From an uncultured Odoribacter sp. (GTDB lineage Bacteria > Bacteroidota > Bacteroidia > Bacteroidales > Marinifilaceae): a stretch of 64,000 nt of DNA. The number at the start of each line of letters is the position of its first letter. Position 1 is the first letter of the stretch. The stretch covers positions 62,001-126,000 of the forward strand of contig CAJURM010000004.1 in assembly GCA_910589025.1 (NCBI GenBank), given 5' to 3'. Below the pieces are notes generated by a model that saw only the letters and a list, made by a program, of their open reading frames with translations, did no database searches and was not told where the DNA came from. Positions 34,919 through 42,596 of the stretch are shown here, in pieces. Made by a program: the position numbers and the translations under genes.

Positions 34919-35629
34919 ATGAAAAAAGATATGCAGCCTATACCGGTAAAAGGAATTAATATATATCCTTATACTTCTATGGAAGAATTGACGAATGCAT
35001 GTTATAGCGAAAAAAAGCTATTTCTTTCTGTGAATGCAGAAATTTTAATGCGTAGTGACAATTCTATTAAAACAATATTTAATGAACATATCGGATATAC
35101 AGATGGGATTGGAGCGGTAAAAGCCATTAAGCAAAAAGGTATAAAAAATGCGATACGGCTTCCGGGATGCGAGTTGTGGCAGGAGCTTGTAAAAAAATAC
35201 GGGGATCAGTCTACTTTTTACTTATGCGGTTCTACTTCTGAAGTTATTGAAAAAGTCATACAGAGGCTTAAGAAAGAATATCCTCTTTTATCCATCGTCG
35301 GTTATCGGAACGGCTTTTTCAAAAATGAAGAAGAAATCAATGAATTGGAAGAAGAGTTGATTGAGAAAAAACCGGATTTTGTTTTTATTGCAACAGGTTT
35401 TCCTTTTCAAGAGAAATTAATGGCCCGGTTATGGAAAAAACATGCAGCAACATACTTGAGTTTGGGCGGCAGTTTTGATGTTTATACAGGCACAGTGAAG
35501 AGGGCTCCTTTATTTTTCCAAAAACTTGGTTTGGAATGGCTTTATAGGTTAATGAAACAACCTTCAAGAATAAAGCGGCAATATGTATTGTTCAAATTCG
35601 TTTGGCAATACTATACTCATCAATTGTAA
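34919..35629 (+). CDS. WecG/TagA/CpsF family glycosyltransferase (GT26)
   Basis: Peripheral membrane enzyme of 236 aa that adds the second sugar, classically ManNAc or ManNAcA, to undecaprenyl-PP-linked HexNAc. YTDGIGAVKAIKQKG near residue 62 carries the catalytic Asp region; LPGCELWQEL, FYLCGS, DFVFIATGFPFQEKLMA and GGSFDVYTGTVKRAPLFFQK follow in family order, ending with the membrane-binding EWLYRLMKQPSRIKRQ. It comes 30 bp after wecB, which would supply UDP-ManNAc, and shortly before the SDR and initiating transferase genes, so the enzymes for the first two sugars are grouped. Confidence 0.93.
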   Translation: MKKDMQPIPVKGINIYPYTSMEELTNACYSEKKLFLSVNAEILMRSDNSIKTIFNEHIGYTDGIGAVKAIKQKGIKNAIRLPGCELWQELVKKYGDQSTFYLCGSTSEVIEKVIQRLKKEYPLLSIVGYRNGFFKNEEEINELEEELIEKKPDFVFIATGFPFQEKLMARLWKKHAATYLSLGGSFDVYTGTVKRAPLFFQKLGLEWLYRLMKQPSRIKRQYVLFKFVWQYYTHQL

Positions 35630-35645
35630 GTTCGTTGTCTTTTCT

Positions 35646-36620
35646 ATGAATATACTAATTACGGGAATCCACGGTTTTGTGGGTTCGAATCTTGTAGGGG
35701 CTTTATCAAAGGAACATGTGTTGTATGGGGTGGATATTGTAGCTCCTTCCAAAACGGGAGTGAAAGAGACTTTCAGCTGGAGAGAACTGGACTTCGCCAG
35801 TCAGCCTCACACGTCCCAGGAGTTGGAGATAGCCAGGAAATTACAACACATTGATGTTATTATCCACCTGGCAGGGAAAGCCCATGATACGAAAAACAGG
35901 GCACAGGCACAGGAGTATTTTGATATCAATACCGGATTAACGCAGAAGATTTTCGATTTCTTTCTGGCTTCGGGGGCACGGAAGTTTATCTTTTTCAGTT
36001 CGGTGAAAGCGGCGGCGGATTTTGTGGTATGTGATGTGTTGACAGAAAAGGTGATTCCGACACCGATAGGACCCTATGGAGAGAGTAAGATTGCAGCGGA
36101 GGAGTATATCTTTTCCAAAGAAGCACAGTGGAGAGGCGGTAAAGAAGTTTATGTCCTGCGTCCCTGCATGATTCACGGACCGGGAAACAAAGGAAATCTG
36201 AATCTTCTGTATAATGTGGTAAAGAAAGGGTTACCTTGGCCATTAGGCGATTTTGAGAACCGACGGACGTTTACTTCTATCGACAATCTTTGTTATGTGA
36301 TTGATGGATTGATTCAAAAGGAGGTTCCTTCCGGTATTTACCACATGGCCGATGATGAGGCTTTGTCTACCAATGAACTGATTGCCCTGATGTGTGAGGC
36401 TTTGGGTAAAAAGCCCCACATCTGGAAAGTGAACCGAGGGTTCATGACAGGCTGTGCCCGTCTGGGGAGTGCAATACATCTTCCGTTGAATCTGGAACGG
36501 CTGCGGAAGTTGACGGAGAATTATGTAGTCTCCAATGCCAAAATCAAAAGTGCCTTAGGTATTTCGCAAATGCCCGTCCGTGCCCGCGACGGCCTCTTAA
36601 AAACTCTCCGCAGTTTTTAA
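35646..36620 (+). CDS. NAD-dependent epimerase/dehydratase (WbpV-like 4-ketoreductase candidate)
   Basis: Extended SDR of 324 aa starting MNILITGIHGFVGSN at the ATG 35646; a longer frame upstream overlaps the GT26 gene and lacks family similarity. IHLAGKAHDTKN, FIFFSSVKAAAD and GPYGESKIAAEEY give the S, Tyr and Lys active site; RPCMIHGPGNKGNL and the C-terminal half fit UDP-sugar 4-ketoreductases. It precedes the WecA-like gene by 52 bp and likely forms the UDP-deoxy-HexNAc used there. It shares role and place, but little sequence, with the SDR at 3920. Confidence 0.82.
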   Translation: MNILITGIHGFVGSNLVGALSKEHVLYGVDIVAPSKTGVKETFSWRELDFASQPHTSQELEIARKLQHIDVIIHLAGKAHDTKNRAQAQEYFDINTGLTQKIFDFFLASGARKFIFFSSVKAAADFVVCDVLTEKVIPTPIGPYGESKIAAEEYIFSKEAQWRGGKEVYVLRPCMIHGPGNKGNLNLLYNVVKKGLPWPLGDFENRRTFTSIDNLCYVIDGLIQKEVPSGIYHMADDEALSTNELIALMCEALGKKPHIWKVNRGFMTGCARLGSAIHLPLNLERLRKLTENYVVSNAKIKSALGISQMPVRARDGLLKTLRSF

Positions 36621-36672
36621 TTGTCCTCTGTAATTTTCGACTTTTCAATCTTTAGCTTTTCGATTTTTTCCG

Positions 36673-37611
36673 ATGTATTATCTGATTGTTTTTCTTTTGC
36701 TGCTGGTGGCGGAGATGGGTTATTTCCGCCTGGCTGACCGGTTTAATATTATCGACCGACCGAATGAAAGGAGTTCGCATACGCGTATCACATTACGGGG
36801 AGGCGGCATTGTCTTTTATTTCGGCGCATTGTTGTATTTTATCGGCAATGGATTTGAATATCCCTGGTTCATGGCAGGACTGACGCTGATTACTGCTGTG
36901 AGTTTTACGGATGATGTGCGGTCGGTGTCGCAAAAGGTACGCCTATTGGTGCATTTTACGGCTATGGCGTTGCTGTTTTACCAGTTAGGTATGGGCGGAC
37001 TGCCCTGGTGGTATATTCCTGTGGCGTTAGTGGTATGTACGGGAATTATCAATGCCTATAATTTTATGGACGGTATCAATGGGATTACGGGAGGATACAG
37101 TCTGGTGGTATTGGGAGCTTTGGCTTATGTGAACGAGTACCGCTTCGGCTTTGTGGAATCGCAGTTGTTGTGGGTGATGCTGATTGCTGTGGCGGTTTTC
37201 TGTGTTTTCAATTTCCGGAAAAGAGCGAAATGCTTTGCCGGGGATGTGGGGTCGGTAGGGATTGCTTTTGTGATTCTGTTCCTGTTGGGAAAACTGATTT
37301 TGCAGAGCAATGACCCGGGGTATGTTATCCTGTTGGCAGTATACGGTGTGGACAGTATTCTGACTATCGTTCACCGTCTGATGTTGCATGAAAATATCGG
37401 TCTTCCCCACCGCAAGCATCTTTATCAGTTGATGGCGAATGAACTGAAGATTCCGCATACTGCGGTTTCCGCTTTTTATATGTTGTTGCAAGCCATAATT
37501 TTTGCGGGTTACCTTGTTTTTTACGCTTACCGGTGGTGGTATTTCGTAGCGGTTGTTTTGTTGTTGTGCATCGGGTATTGTCTGTTTATGAAAAGGTATT
37601 TTCATCTCCAT
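36673..37611 (+). repeat. Inverted repeat IR-B, 939 bp (partner 2975-3913)
   Basis: Reverse-complement partner of IR-A. The copies enclose 3914-36672, that is 32.8 kb with both polysaccharide clusters and the genes between them. Flanking sequence outside differs: gmd side on the left, a terminator and a porin gene on the right. Confidence 0.93.
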
Positions 37612-37623
37612 AAGGTAAAATAG
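36673..37623 (+). CDS. WecA/MraY-like undecaprenyl-phosphate sugar-1-phosphate transferase (copy B)
   Basis: Same 316-aa membrane enzyme as at 2963-3913: FTDDVRS at D80-D81, NAYNFMDGING at 127-137, FAGDVGSVG and PHRKHLYQLM. It is the last gene of cluster B and would start this repeat unit. Only the last four residues differ from copy A because the repeat ends 12 bp before the stop. Two identical initiating enzymes with different SDRs in front suggest that both glycans start with the same or a closely similar sugar, or that the sequence is kept identical by gene conversion or recombination. Confidence 0.9.
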   Translation: MYYLIVFLLLLVAEMGYFRLADRFNIIDRPNERSSHTRITLRGGGIVFYFGALLYFIGNGFEYPWFMAGLTLITAVSFTDDVRSVSQKVRLLVHFTAMALLFYQLGMGGLPWWYIPVALVVCTGIINAYNFMDGINGITGGYSLVVLGALAYVNEYRFGFVESQLLWVMLIAVAVFCVFNFRKRAKCFAGDVGSVGIAFVILFLLGKLILQSNDPGYVILLAVYGVDSILTIVHRLMLHENIGLPHRKHLYQLMANELKIPHTAVSAFYMLLQAIIFAGYLVFYAYRWWYFVAVVLLLCIGYCLFMKRYFHLHKVK

Positions 37624-37726
37624 AGATAGAAGATTATTCATTGGTGCTGATGGATGAGGATGTTGAGCGGGGAGTGAATGTGGTTAGGAGCGTGATAAAG
37701 TAAGTTCATTTTATTGTATAACAGAG

Positions 37727-37758
37727 AAGCATGTAGTCGTGAGATTGCATGCTTTTTT
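37727..37758 (+). terminator. Intrinsic terminator after cluster B
   Basis: AAGCATG (37727-37733) pairs with CATGCTT (37748-37754) around a 14-nt loop, followed by a T-run. It lies about 105 bp after the WecA-like stop and just before the convergent porin gene. Confidence 0.6.
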
Positions 37759-37771
37759 GTTATAATGAGGT

Positions 37772-38947
37772 TTAATAAATGGGTATTTTGTAGGTTAGCC
37801 CCAGGGAGAGGTGTTGGGGGTGTTCGTTTGAGAGGTGGAAGGGAGCGGACAAGCGGGTGTAGTCGGTTTGCTTGCCGCGGTATACGAGGAAGAAGCGGAG
37901 GTTTTCTTTCATCGGGAAGTATTCTATGCCGCCCTGGTAACCGTAGGAGGTGCGGTATTTGCCGGATTCGGGCAGGTTGGTGCCTGTCCGGGCGGATGCC
38001 GTTTCGTAGGTTCCTTTGGCAAAGATGTTCAGTTTGGAGAGGATGCGGTAGTTGAGGCGGCTTATCAGTGAGAAGTATTGGCAGTGTGTTGCCCGGTAGG
38101 GTTGTTCTGCTTGCCCGGATATTTCCGACAGGATGCCTAATTTGTCGATTTCTTCGATAGAGAATAGTCCGTCAATGTACATGTTGAAATTACCGTGTTG
38201 CCAGGCGCCAGCCAATGCCCAAAAGTATATGTTTTGTTTCTGGCTTTCGTGGAACAGTGAGAAGGAGCAGCGTGTGGAAAGGGTGTTGTCTAAGAAATTA
38301 CCGTTCCAGTTAACGGTGTATCCTAATGGGGTTTTGGCGGTTTTATAGTTTGCAGGCAGTTGGGTTTTATCGTCTTTGTTGGAACGGGCGTCGGTGATTT
38401 GGAATCTGATCTCTTGGGAGGGAGTGACCCACCAGGCCAGATGCACCCCCATCAGGAAGCAGGTGATGTTATTGCCGAAGTCGGAAAAGGAGTATACTTC
38501 CGCCGGATCGGCGTCGTATTCAAAGCCTCCGAAGTCGGCGTATTGTTTACCGGCAAAGAGGGACAGTGCGGGCGTGATGTGAAAGCCCACACCGAGGCAG
38601 TTGATGGAGGCTGGCATGTTATCCAGTGAGTGTGGGGTGTCGCTTTTGTTAAGGTGTTGCATCCATTTGTAGAAGATGCGTTCTGTGATGTTGCCCGTTA
38701 TTTGCAGGCGGAGGTAATCCATGCGGAATGCCGACTGTTCTGATTCTTGTGGTGAAAGGTCGGAATGGAAAGCCATGCGGGTGTTGAGTTTGATTTCCAG
38801 TAAATTATGCTGTTTCCGAATGCGAGTGAGGGCTTCGAATAGGCTTTTTTCGTGTTTGGCAGAGTCAGGCGTGGTTGTGGGAGTCGCCTGGCAGATTGTG
38901 TTCAAAAGGATAAGTATAGGGAGGCAGAGCGTTATAGTTGGTTGCAT
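37772..38947 (-). CDS. Outer-membrane porin, phosphate-selective porin O/P-like
   Basis: Predicted beta-barrel of 391 aa with a hydrophobic signal segment at residues 4-21 (TITLCLPILILLNTICQA). A pattern of alternating hydrophobic and polar residues runs to a C-terminal strand ending LSLGLTYKIPIY, a usual last barrel strand with an aromatic terminus. FRMDYLRLQITGNITERIFYKW and LFAGKQYADFGGFEYD fit the Porin_O_P family of Bacteroidota. It is transcribed toward cluster B and away from rfbA. A TATTTTTG box on the minus strand (38980-38973) is a candidate promoter. The permeating substrate is unknown. Confidence 0.75.
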   Translation of the reverse strand: MQPTITLCLPILILLNTICQATPTTTPDSAKHEKSLFEALTRIRKQHNLLEIKLNTRMAFHSDLSPQESEQSAFRMDYLRLQITGNITERIFYKWMQHLNKSDTPHSLDNMPASINCLGVGFHITPALSLFAGKQYADFGGFEYDADPAEVYSFSDFGNNITCFLMGVHLAWWVTPSQEIRFQITDARSNKDDKTQLPANYKTAKTPLGYTVNWNGNFLDNTLSTRCSFSLFHESQKQNIYFWALAGAWQHGNFNMYIDGLFSIEEIDKLGILSEISGQAEQPYRATHCQYFSLISRLNYRILSKLNIFAKGTYETASARTGTNLPESGKYRTSYGYQGGIEYFPMKENLRFFLVYRGKQTDYTRLSAPFHLSNEHPQHLSLGLTYKIPIY

Positions 38948-38972
38948 GTTTGAGAATTTAACATTTATTCAG

Positions 38973-38980
38973 CAAAAATA
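38973..38980 (-). promoter_or_regulatory. -7 promoter box of the porin gene
   Basis: TATTTTTG on the minus strand, 26 bp before the porin start codon; no clear TTG at the matching distance. Confidence 0.45.
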
Positions 38981-39011
38981 GTAAAAATGGGAGTATTGAA
39001 AATGGGTAGGG

Positions 39012-39042
39012 TTGAAAAAGTAGCGGAGAATGTATACATTTG
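39012..39042 (+). promoter_or_regulatory. Promoter of rfbACDB
   Basis: TTG at 39012-39014, a 20-bp spacer and TACATTTG at 39035-39042 match the Bacteroidota consensus, 27 bp before the rfbA ATG. Confidence 0.75.
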
Positions 39043-39069
39043 CAAGAGTTTATATAAGTGTTGCAGAAA

Positions 39070-39954
39070 ATGAAAGGTATCGTTTTGGCGGGAGGTACGG
39101 GTACACGGTTATTCCCTATGACGAAAGGGGTTTCCAAACAGTTGTTGCCTGTGTATGACAAGCCGATGGTTTATTATCCGGTTTCAGTGTTGATGTTGGC
39201 GGGTATTCGGGAGATATTGGTTATTTCCACGCCGCAGGATTTACCGGGCTTTCAACGGTTGTTGGGAGACGGATCGGATTACGGTGTACATTTTGAATAT
39301 GCGGAACAGCCTCGTCCGGAAGGGTTGGCGCAGGCTTTTTTGATTGGAAAGCAGTTTATCGGGGAGGAGGATGTTTGTTTGGTGTTGGGGGATAATATTT
39401 TTTATGGTCAGTCGTTTACTGCTATGTTGGAGAAAGCAGTTAGGACGGTGGAAGAGGAGCGGAAAGCTTCTGTATTTGGTTATTGGGTGCGTGATCCGGA
39501 GCGGTATGGTGTGGCGGAGTTTGATGAAGTCGGCAATGTACTGGGAATAGAGGAAAAACCGGTGCAGCCGAAATCCAATTATGCGGTGGTGGGACTTTAT
39601 TTTTACCCGAATGCGGTGGTGAAGGTGGCGGAGAGTGTCCGGCCTTCGGAGCGTGGGGAGTTGGAGATTACGAGTGTGAACCGTTATTTTCTGGAGGCGG
39701 AACGGTTGAAAGTGCAGTTGTTCGGACGGGGTTTTGCGTGGCTGGATACGGGGACGCACGATTCGTTGTCGGAGGCTTCTACTTTTGTGGAGGTGATTGA
39801 GAAAAGGCAGGGGTTGAAGATTGCCTGTTTGGAGGAGATTGCCTGGCGGAAGGGGTGGATTACGTCGGAGAGGGTGCGGGAGTTGGCACAACCGATGCTG
39901 GGTAATCCGTATGGGAGGTATTTGGTGGATTTGGTAGCTGAATTTGAAAAATAA
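39070..39954 (+). CDS. rfbA: Glucose-1-phosphate thymidylyltransferase
   Basis: Makes dTDP-glucose from dTTP and glucose-1-phosphate, first step to dTDP-L-rhamnose. 294 aa from ATG 39070 (MKGIVLAGGTGTRLFPMT); a GTG at 39058 adds four residues. The nucleotide loop GGTGTRLFP, KQLLPVYDKPMVYYP, LVLGDNIFYG and EEKPVQPKSNYAVVGLY are all intact. It opens a tight rfbACDB operon with its own promoter. Dinucleotide composition is visibly GC-richer than in clusters A and B, so this is probably core genome. Confidence 0.97.
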   Translation: MKGIVLAGGTGTRLFPMTKGVSKQLLPVYDKPMVYYPVSVLMLAGIREILVISTPQDLPGFQRLLGDGSDYGVHFEYAEQPRPEGLAQAFLIGKQFIGEEDVCLVLGDNIFYGQSFTAMLEKAVRTVEEERKASVFGYWVRDPERYGVAEFDEVGNVLGIEEKPVQPKSNYAVVGLYFYPNAVVKVAESVRPSERGELEITSVNRYFLEAERLKVQLFGRGFAWLDTGTHDSLSEASTFVEVIEKRQGLKIACLEEIAWRKGWITSERVRELAQPMLGNPYGRYLVDLVAEFEK

Positions 39955-39964
39955 AGAGAATCGA

Positions 39965-40552
39965 ATGGATAGGAGTTCGGGTTTTCAGGAAACGGAAATA
40001 GCGGGGCTTGTCATTATACAGCCTCAGGTGTTTGAAGATGGCCGGGGATATTTTTTTGAGAGTTTTTCTCAACGGCGCTTTGAAGAGGCGATTGGTACAA
40101 TGATTGGCACAGCGATGAGTACGGCATTATTTGTACAGGATAATGAGTCGAAGTCGTCCTATGGGGTGGTCCGGGGGTTGCATTATCAGATAGCCCCTTA
40201 TGCTCAGGCCAAGTTGGTGAGGGTCGTTAAGGGGCGGATTTGGGATGTGGCGGTGGATTTGCGTAGGGGATCGGCTACTTTTGGCAAGTATGCCGGAGTG
40301 GAACTGTCGGAAGCGAATAAGTGGCAGTTTTTTATTCCCAAAGGATTTGCTCATGGATTTGCCGTGCTGAGTGAGGAGGCCGTGGTGCAGTATAAGTGTG
40401 ACGATTATTATATGCCGCAAGCGGAGGGAGGAATCAGTTTTGATGATCCGGAATTGGCTATCGACTGGAAAATTCCGAGGGAAGATATGGTTTTGTCGCC
40501 GAAGGATTTGAATCGTCCCGGTTTGCGTGATGCGTATGTTTTTGATGTGTAA
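39965..40552 (+). CDS. rfbC: dTDP-4-dehydrorhamnose 3,5-epimerase
   Basis: Cupin-fold enzyme of 195 aa from ATG 39965; a TTG frame start 21 bp earlier overlaps rfbA. It epimerises C3 and C5 of dTDP-4-keto-6-deoxyglucose. DGRGYFFESFSQRRF, GVVRGLHYQIAP (catalytic His), KGRIWDVAVDLRRGS and IPKGFAHGFAVLSEEA are the family motifs. It follows rfbA by 10 bp and precedes rfbD by 10 bp. Confidence 0.96.
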   Translation: MDRSSGFQETEIAGLVIIQPQVFEDGRGYFFESFSQRRFEEAIGTMIGTAMSTALFVQDNESKSSYGVVRGLHYQIAPYAQAKLVRVVKGRIWDVAVDLRRGSATFGKYAGVELSEANKWQFFIPKGFAHGFAVLSEEAVVQYKCDDYYMPQAEGGISFDDPELAIDWKIPREDMVLSPKDLNRPGLRDAYVFDV

Positions 40553-40562
40553 TTTGTGAATT

Positions 40563-41426
40563 ATGGCGAATATATTGGTTACCGGAGCTGGCGGGCAGTT
40601 GGGAAACGAATTGAGAAAAATCGGATTTTCTCCTTTGGATGAGGTGTTTTTTACGGACATCGCGGAGTTGGATATTACGGATAAGAAGGCGGTGGAAAAT
40701 TATGTGAGCCGCAATGATATAGATACGATTGTAAATTGTGCCGCTTATACGGCGGTCGACAAGGCGGAGGAGGAACCGGAGAAGGCAGAGCTGATTAATG
40801 TGAAGGCAGTGGAGAATCTGGCGGAAGTGGCGAGTCGGGAAGGCTGTTTGTTGGTGCATGTCTCGACGGATTATGTTTTTGACGGTGGGGCTTCGGAACC
40901 TTATACGGAAAAGAGTTTGGTGAATCCTCAGACGGTGTATGGACGTACGAAATTAGCCGGGGAGCGGGCGATTAAGAAGTCCGGCTGTTTGGCAATCGTT
41001 ATTCGTACGGCTTGGCTGTATTCGGAATATGGGAATAATTTTGTAAAAACAATCTTGCGTTTGGCCAAGGAGAAGGGGGAGGTGAATGTGGTGGCCGACC
41101 AGGTGGGGACGCCTACTTATGCGGCGGATTTGGCGGTAACGATAGTGCGTGTTTTGGCGGATGATTGTGTGGCGGATAAGACAGGAATTTATCATTTTTC
41201 GAATGAGGGTACTTGTTCGTGGTATGAGTTTGCCCGGGAGATTGTGCGGTTGAGTGGAGCGAAGTGTAACGTAAAGGCGGTGACGACGGCGGATTATCCG
41301 GCAAAAGCGCATCGTCCGGCTTATTCCGCTTTGGATAAGACGAAAATAAAACGGGAGTTTGGTGTAGAGGTTCCGGAATGGAGGGAGGCGTTGGAAAGGA
41401 TGACGGATAGTTTTTTAAAGTTATGA
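40563..41426 (+). CDS. rfbD: dTDP-4-dehydrorhamnose reductase
   Basis: SDR of 287 aa that makes dTDP-L-rhamnose, the last step. GAGGQLGNE near residues 8-16 binds NADPH; VSTDYVFDG carries the catalytic Ser/Thr, and VYGRTKLAGE the Tyr-x3-Lys pair. Its 3' end overlaps rfbB by 4 bp (ATGA). The product is a donor for rhamnosyltransferases of LPS or surface glycans; which cluster uses it cannot be seen here. Confidence 0.96.
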   Translation: MANILVTGAGGQLGNELRKIGFSPLDEVFFTDIAELDITDKKAVENYVSRNDIDTIVNCAAYTAVDKAEEEPEKAELINVKAVENLAEVASREGCLLVHVSTDYVFDGGASEPYTEKSLVNPQTVYGRTKLAGERAIKKSGCLAIVIRTAWLYSEYGNNFVKTILRLAKEKGEVNVVADQVGTPTYAADLAVTIVRVLADDCVADKTGIYHFSNEGTCSWYEFAREIVRLSGAKCNVKAVTTADYPAKAHRPAYSALDKTKIKREFGVEVPEWREALERMTDSFLKL

Positions 41427-42484
41427 AAAGGAATATACTGGTTACGGGTGGGGCTGGGTTTATCGGTTCCCATTTGGTCCGCCTGCTGGTGAATAAGTAT
41501 CCGGAGTACCGGATTGTGAATCTGGATAAGTTGACGTATGCCGGGAATCTGGCGAATTTGCGGGATGTGGAGGGGCGTCCGAATTATGCGTTTGTGAAGG
41601 CGGATATTTGCGATTTTCCGGCTATGCAGCGGGTATTTGCAGAGTATCAGATTGATGGTGTGATTCATTTGGCAGCGGAAAGCCATGTGGACCGTTCCAT
41701 TAAGGACCCTTTTTCTTTTGCCCAGACCAATGTGATGGGAACGCTGAGTCTGTTGCAGTCGGCTAAGTTGGCGTGGGAGGGAAATTATGACGGCAAATTG
41801 TTTTACCATGTTTCCACCGATGAGGTGTATGGTTCGTTGCAGCCGGACGGAGGTTTCTTTACGGAGAGGACGAAATATGAGCCTCATTCTCCTTATTCGG
41901 CATCCAAGGCTTCGTCCGATCATTTTGTGCGGGCTTATCACGACACGTACGGATTGCCGGTAAAGATTTCGAATTGTTCGAATAATTACGGTTCTTATCA
42001 GTTTCCGGAGAAGCTGATACCGCTGTTTATTAATAACATCCGTCATAACAAGCCGCTGCCCGTGTATGGTAAGGGGGAAAATGTACGTGACTGGTTGTTT
42101 GTGGAGGATCATGCCCGGGCGATTGATTTGATTTTCCATGAGGGGAAAATCGGGGAAACCTATAATATCGGCGGTTTCAATGAATGGAAGAATATAGACC
42201 TGATACGGGTGGTTATTAAGGTGACGGACCGTTTGCTGGGACGACCGGAGGGAGCCTCTGATAAATTGATTACGTATGTGGCTGATCGTGCCGGACATGA
42301 TGCCCGTTATGCGATAGATTCCACGAAGTTGAAGGAGGAACTGGGTTGGGAACCGAGTCTGCAGTTTGAGGAAGGCATTGAAAAGACTGTGAAATGGTAT
42401 CTGGAAAATCAGGAGTGGCTGGATGGTGTGACAAGCGGCGATTATCAGATGTATTACGAAAATATGTATGGGAAGGAAAGTTGA
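41423..42484 (+). CDS. rfbB: dTDP-glucose 4,6-dehydratase
   Basis: SDR of 353 aa, second step to dTDP-L-rhamnose. GGAGFIGSHL at residues 9-18, HLAAESHVDRSI, HVSTDEVYGSL (Thr-Asp-Glu active site) and SPYSASKASSDHFV (Tyr-x3-Lys) are all intact; SNNYGSYQFPEKLIPL is the substrate loop. The gene order rfbA-C-D-B, with overlapping D-B, is common in Bacteroidales. Confidence 0.97.
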   Translation: MKRNILVTGGAGFIGSHLVRLLVNKYPEYRIVNLDKLTYAGNLANLRDVEGRPNYAFVKADICDFPAMQRVFAEYQIDGVIHLAAESHVDRSIKDPFSFAQTNVMGTLSLLQSAKLAWEGNYDGKLFYHVSTDEVYGSLQPDGGFFTERTKYEPHSPYSASKASSDHFVRAYHDTYGLPVKISNCSNNYGSYQFPEKLIPLFINNIRHNKPLPVYGKGENVRDWLFVEDHARAIDLIFHEGKIGETYNIGGFNEWKNIDLIRVVIKVTDRLLGRPEGASDKLITYVADRAGHDARYAIDSTKLKEELGWEPSLQFEEGIEKTVKWYLENQEWLDGVTSGDYQMYYENMYGKES

Positions 42485-42530
42485 AGAGTTGAAAAAGTTG
42501 AAGAGTTAAAGGGAGGATGAAGTTTTTCTT

Positions 42531-42538
42531 TATCTTTG
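42531..42538 (+). promoter_or_regulatory. -7 promoter box of the ABC-F gene
   Basis: TATCTTTG, 58 bp before the ATG at 42597. The upstream sequence is a purine-rich run of GTTGAAGAGTT-like repeats without a TTG at the consensus distance. Confidence 0.5.
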
Positions 42539-42596
42539 CAAGCGTTTTTGAATAAAAGGAGAGTATTAGATTGTATAGTAAAAAGAAGGATATAGA

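Noticed and set aside
35583..35645. N-terminal extension of the cluster B SDR
   Set aside because: Overlaps the GT26 gene; the nucleotide-binding strand begins at the ATG 35646.
37639..37703. Short frame ending MDEDVERGVNVVRSVIK just after the copy B gene
   Set aside because: About 27 codons, no start beyond an internal ATG and no family I recognise. Could be the tail of a gene lost when cluster B arrived, but this cannot be supported.
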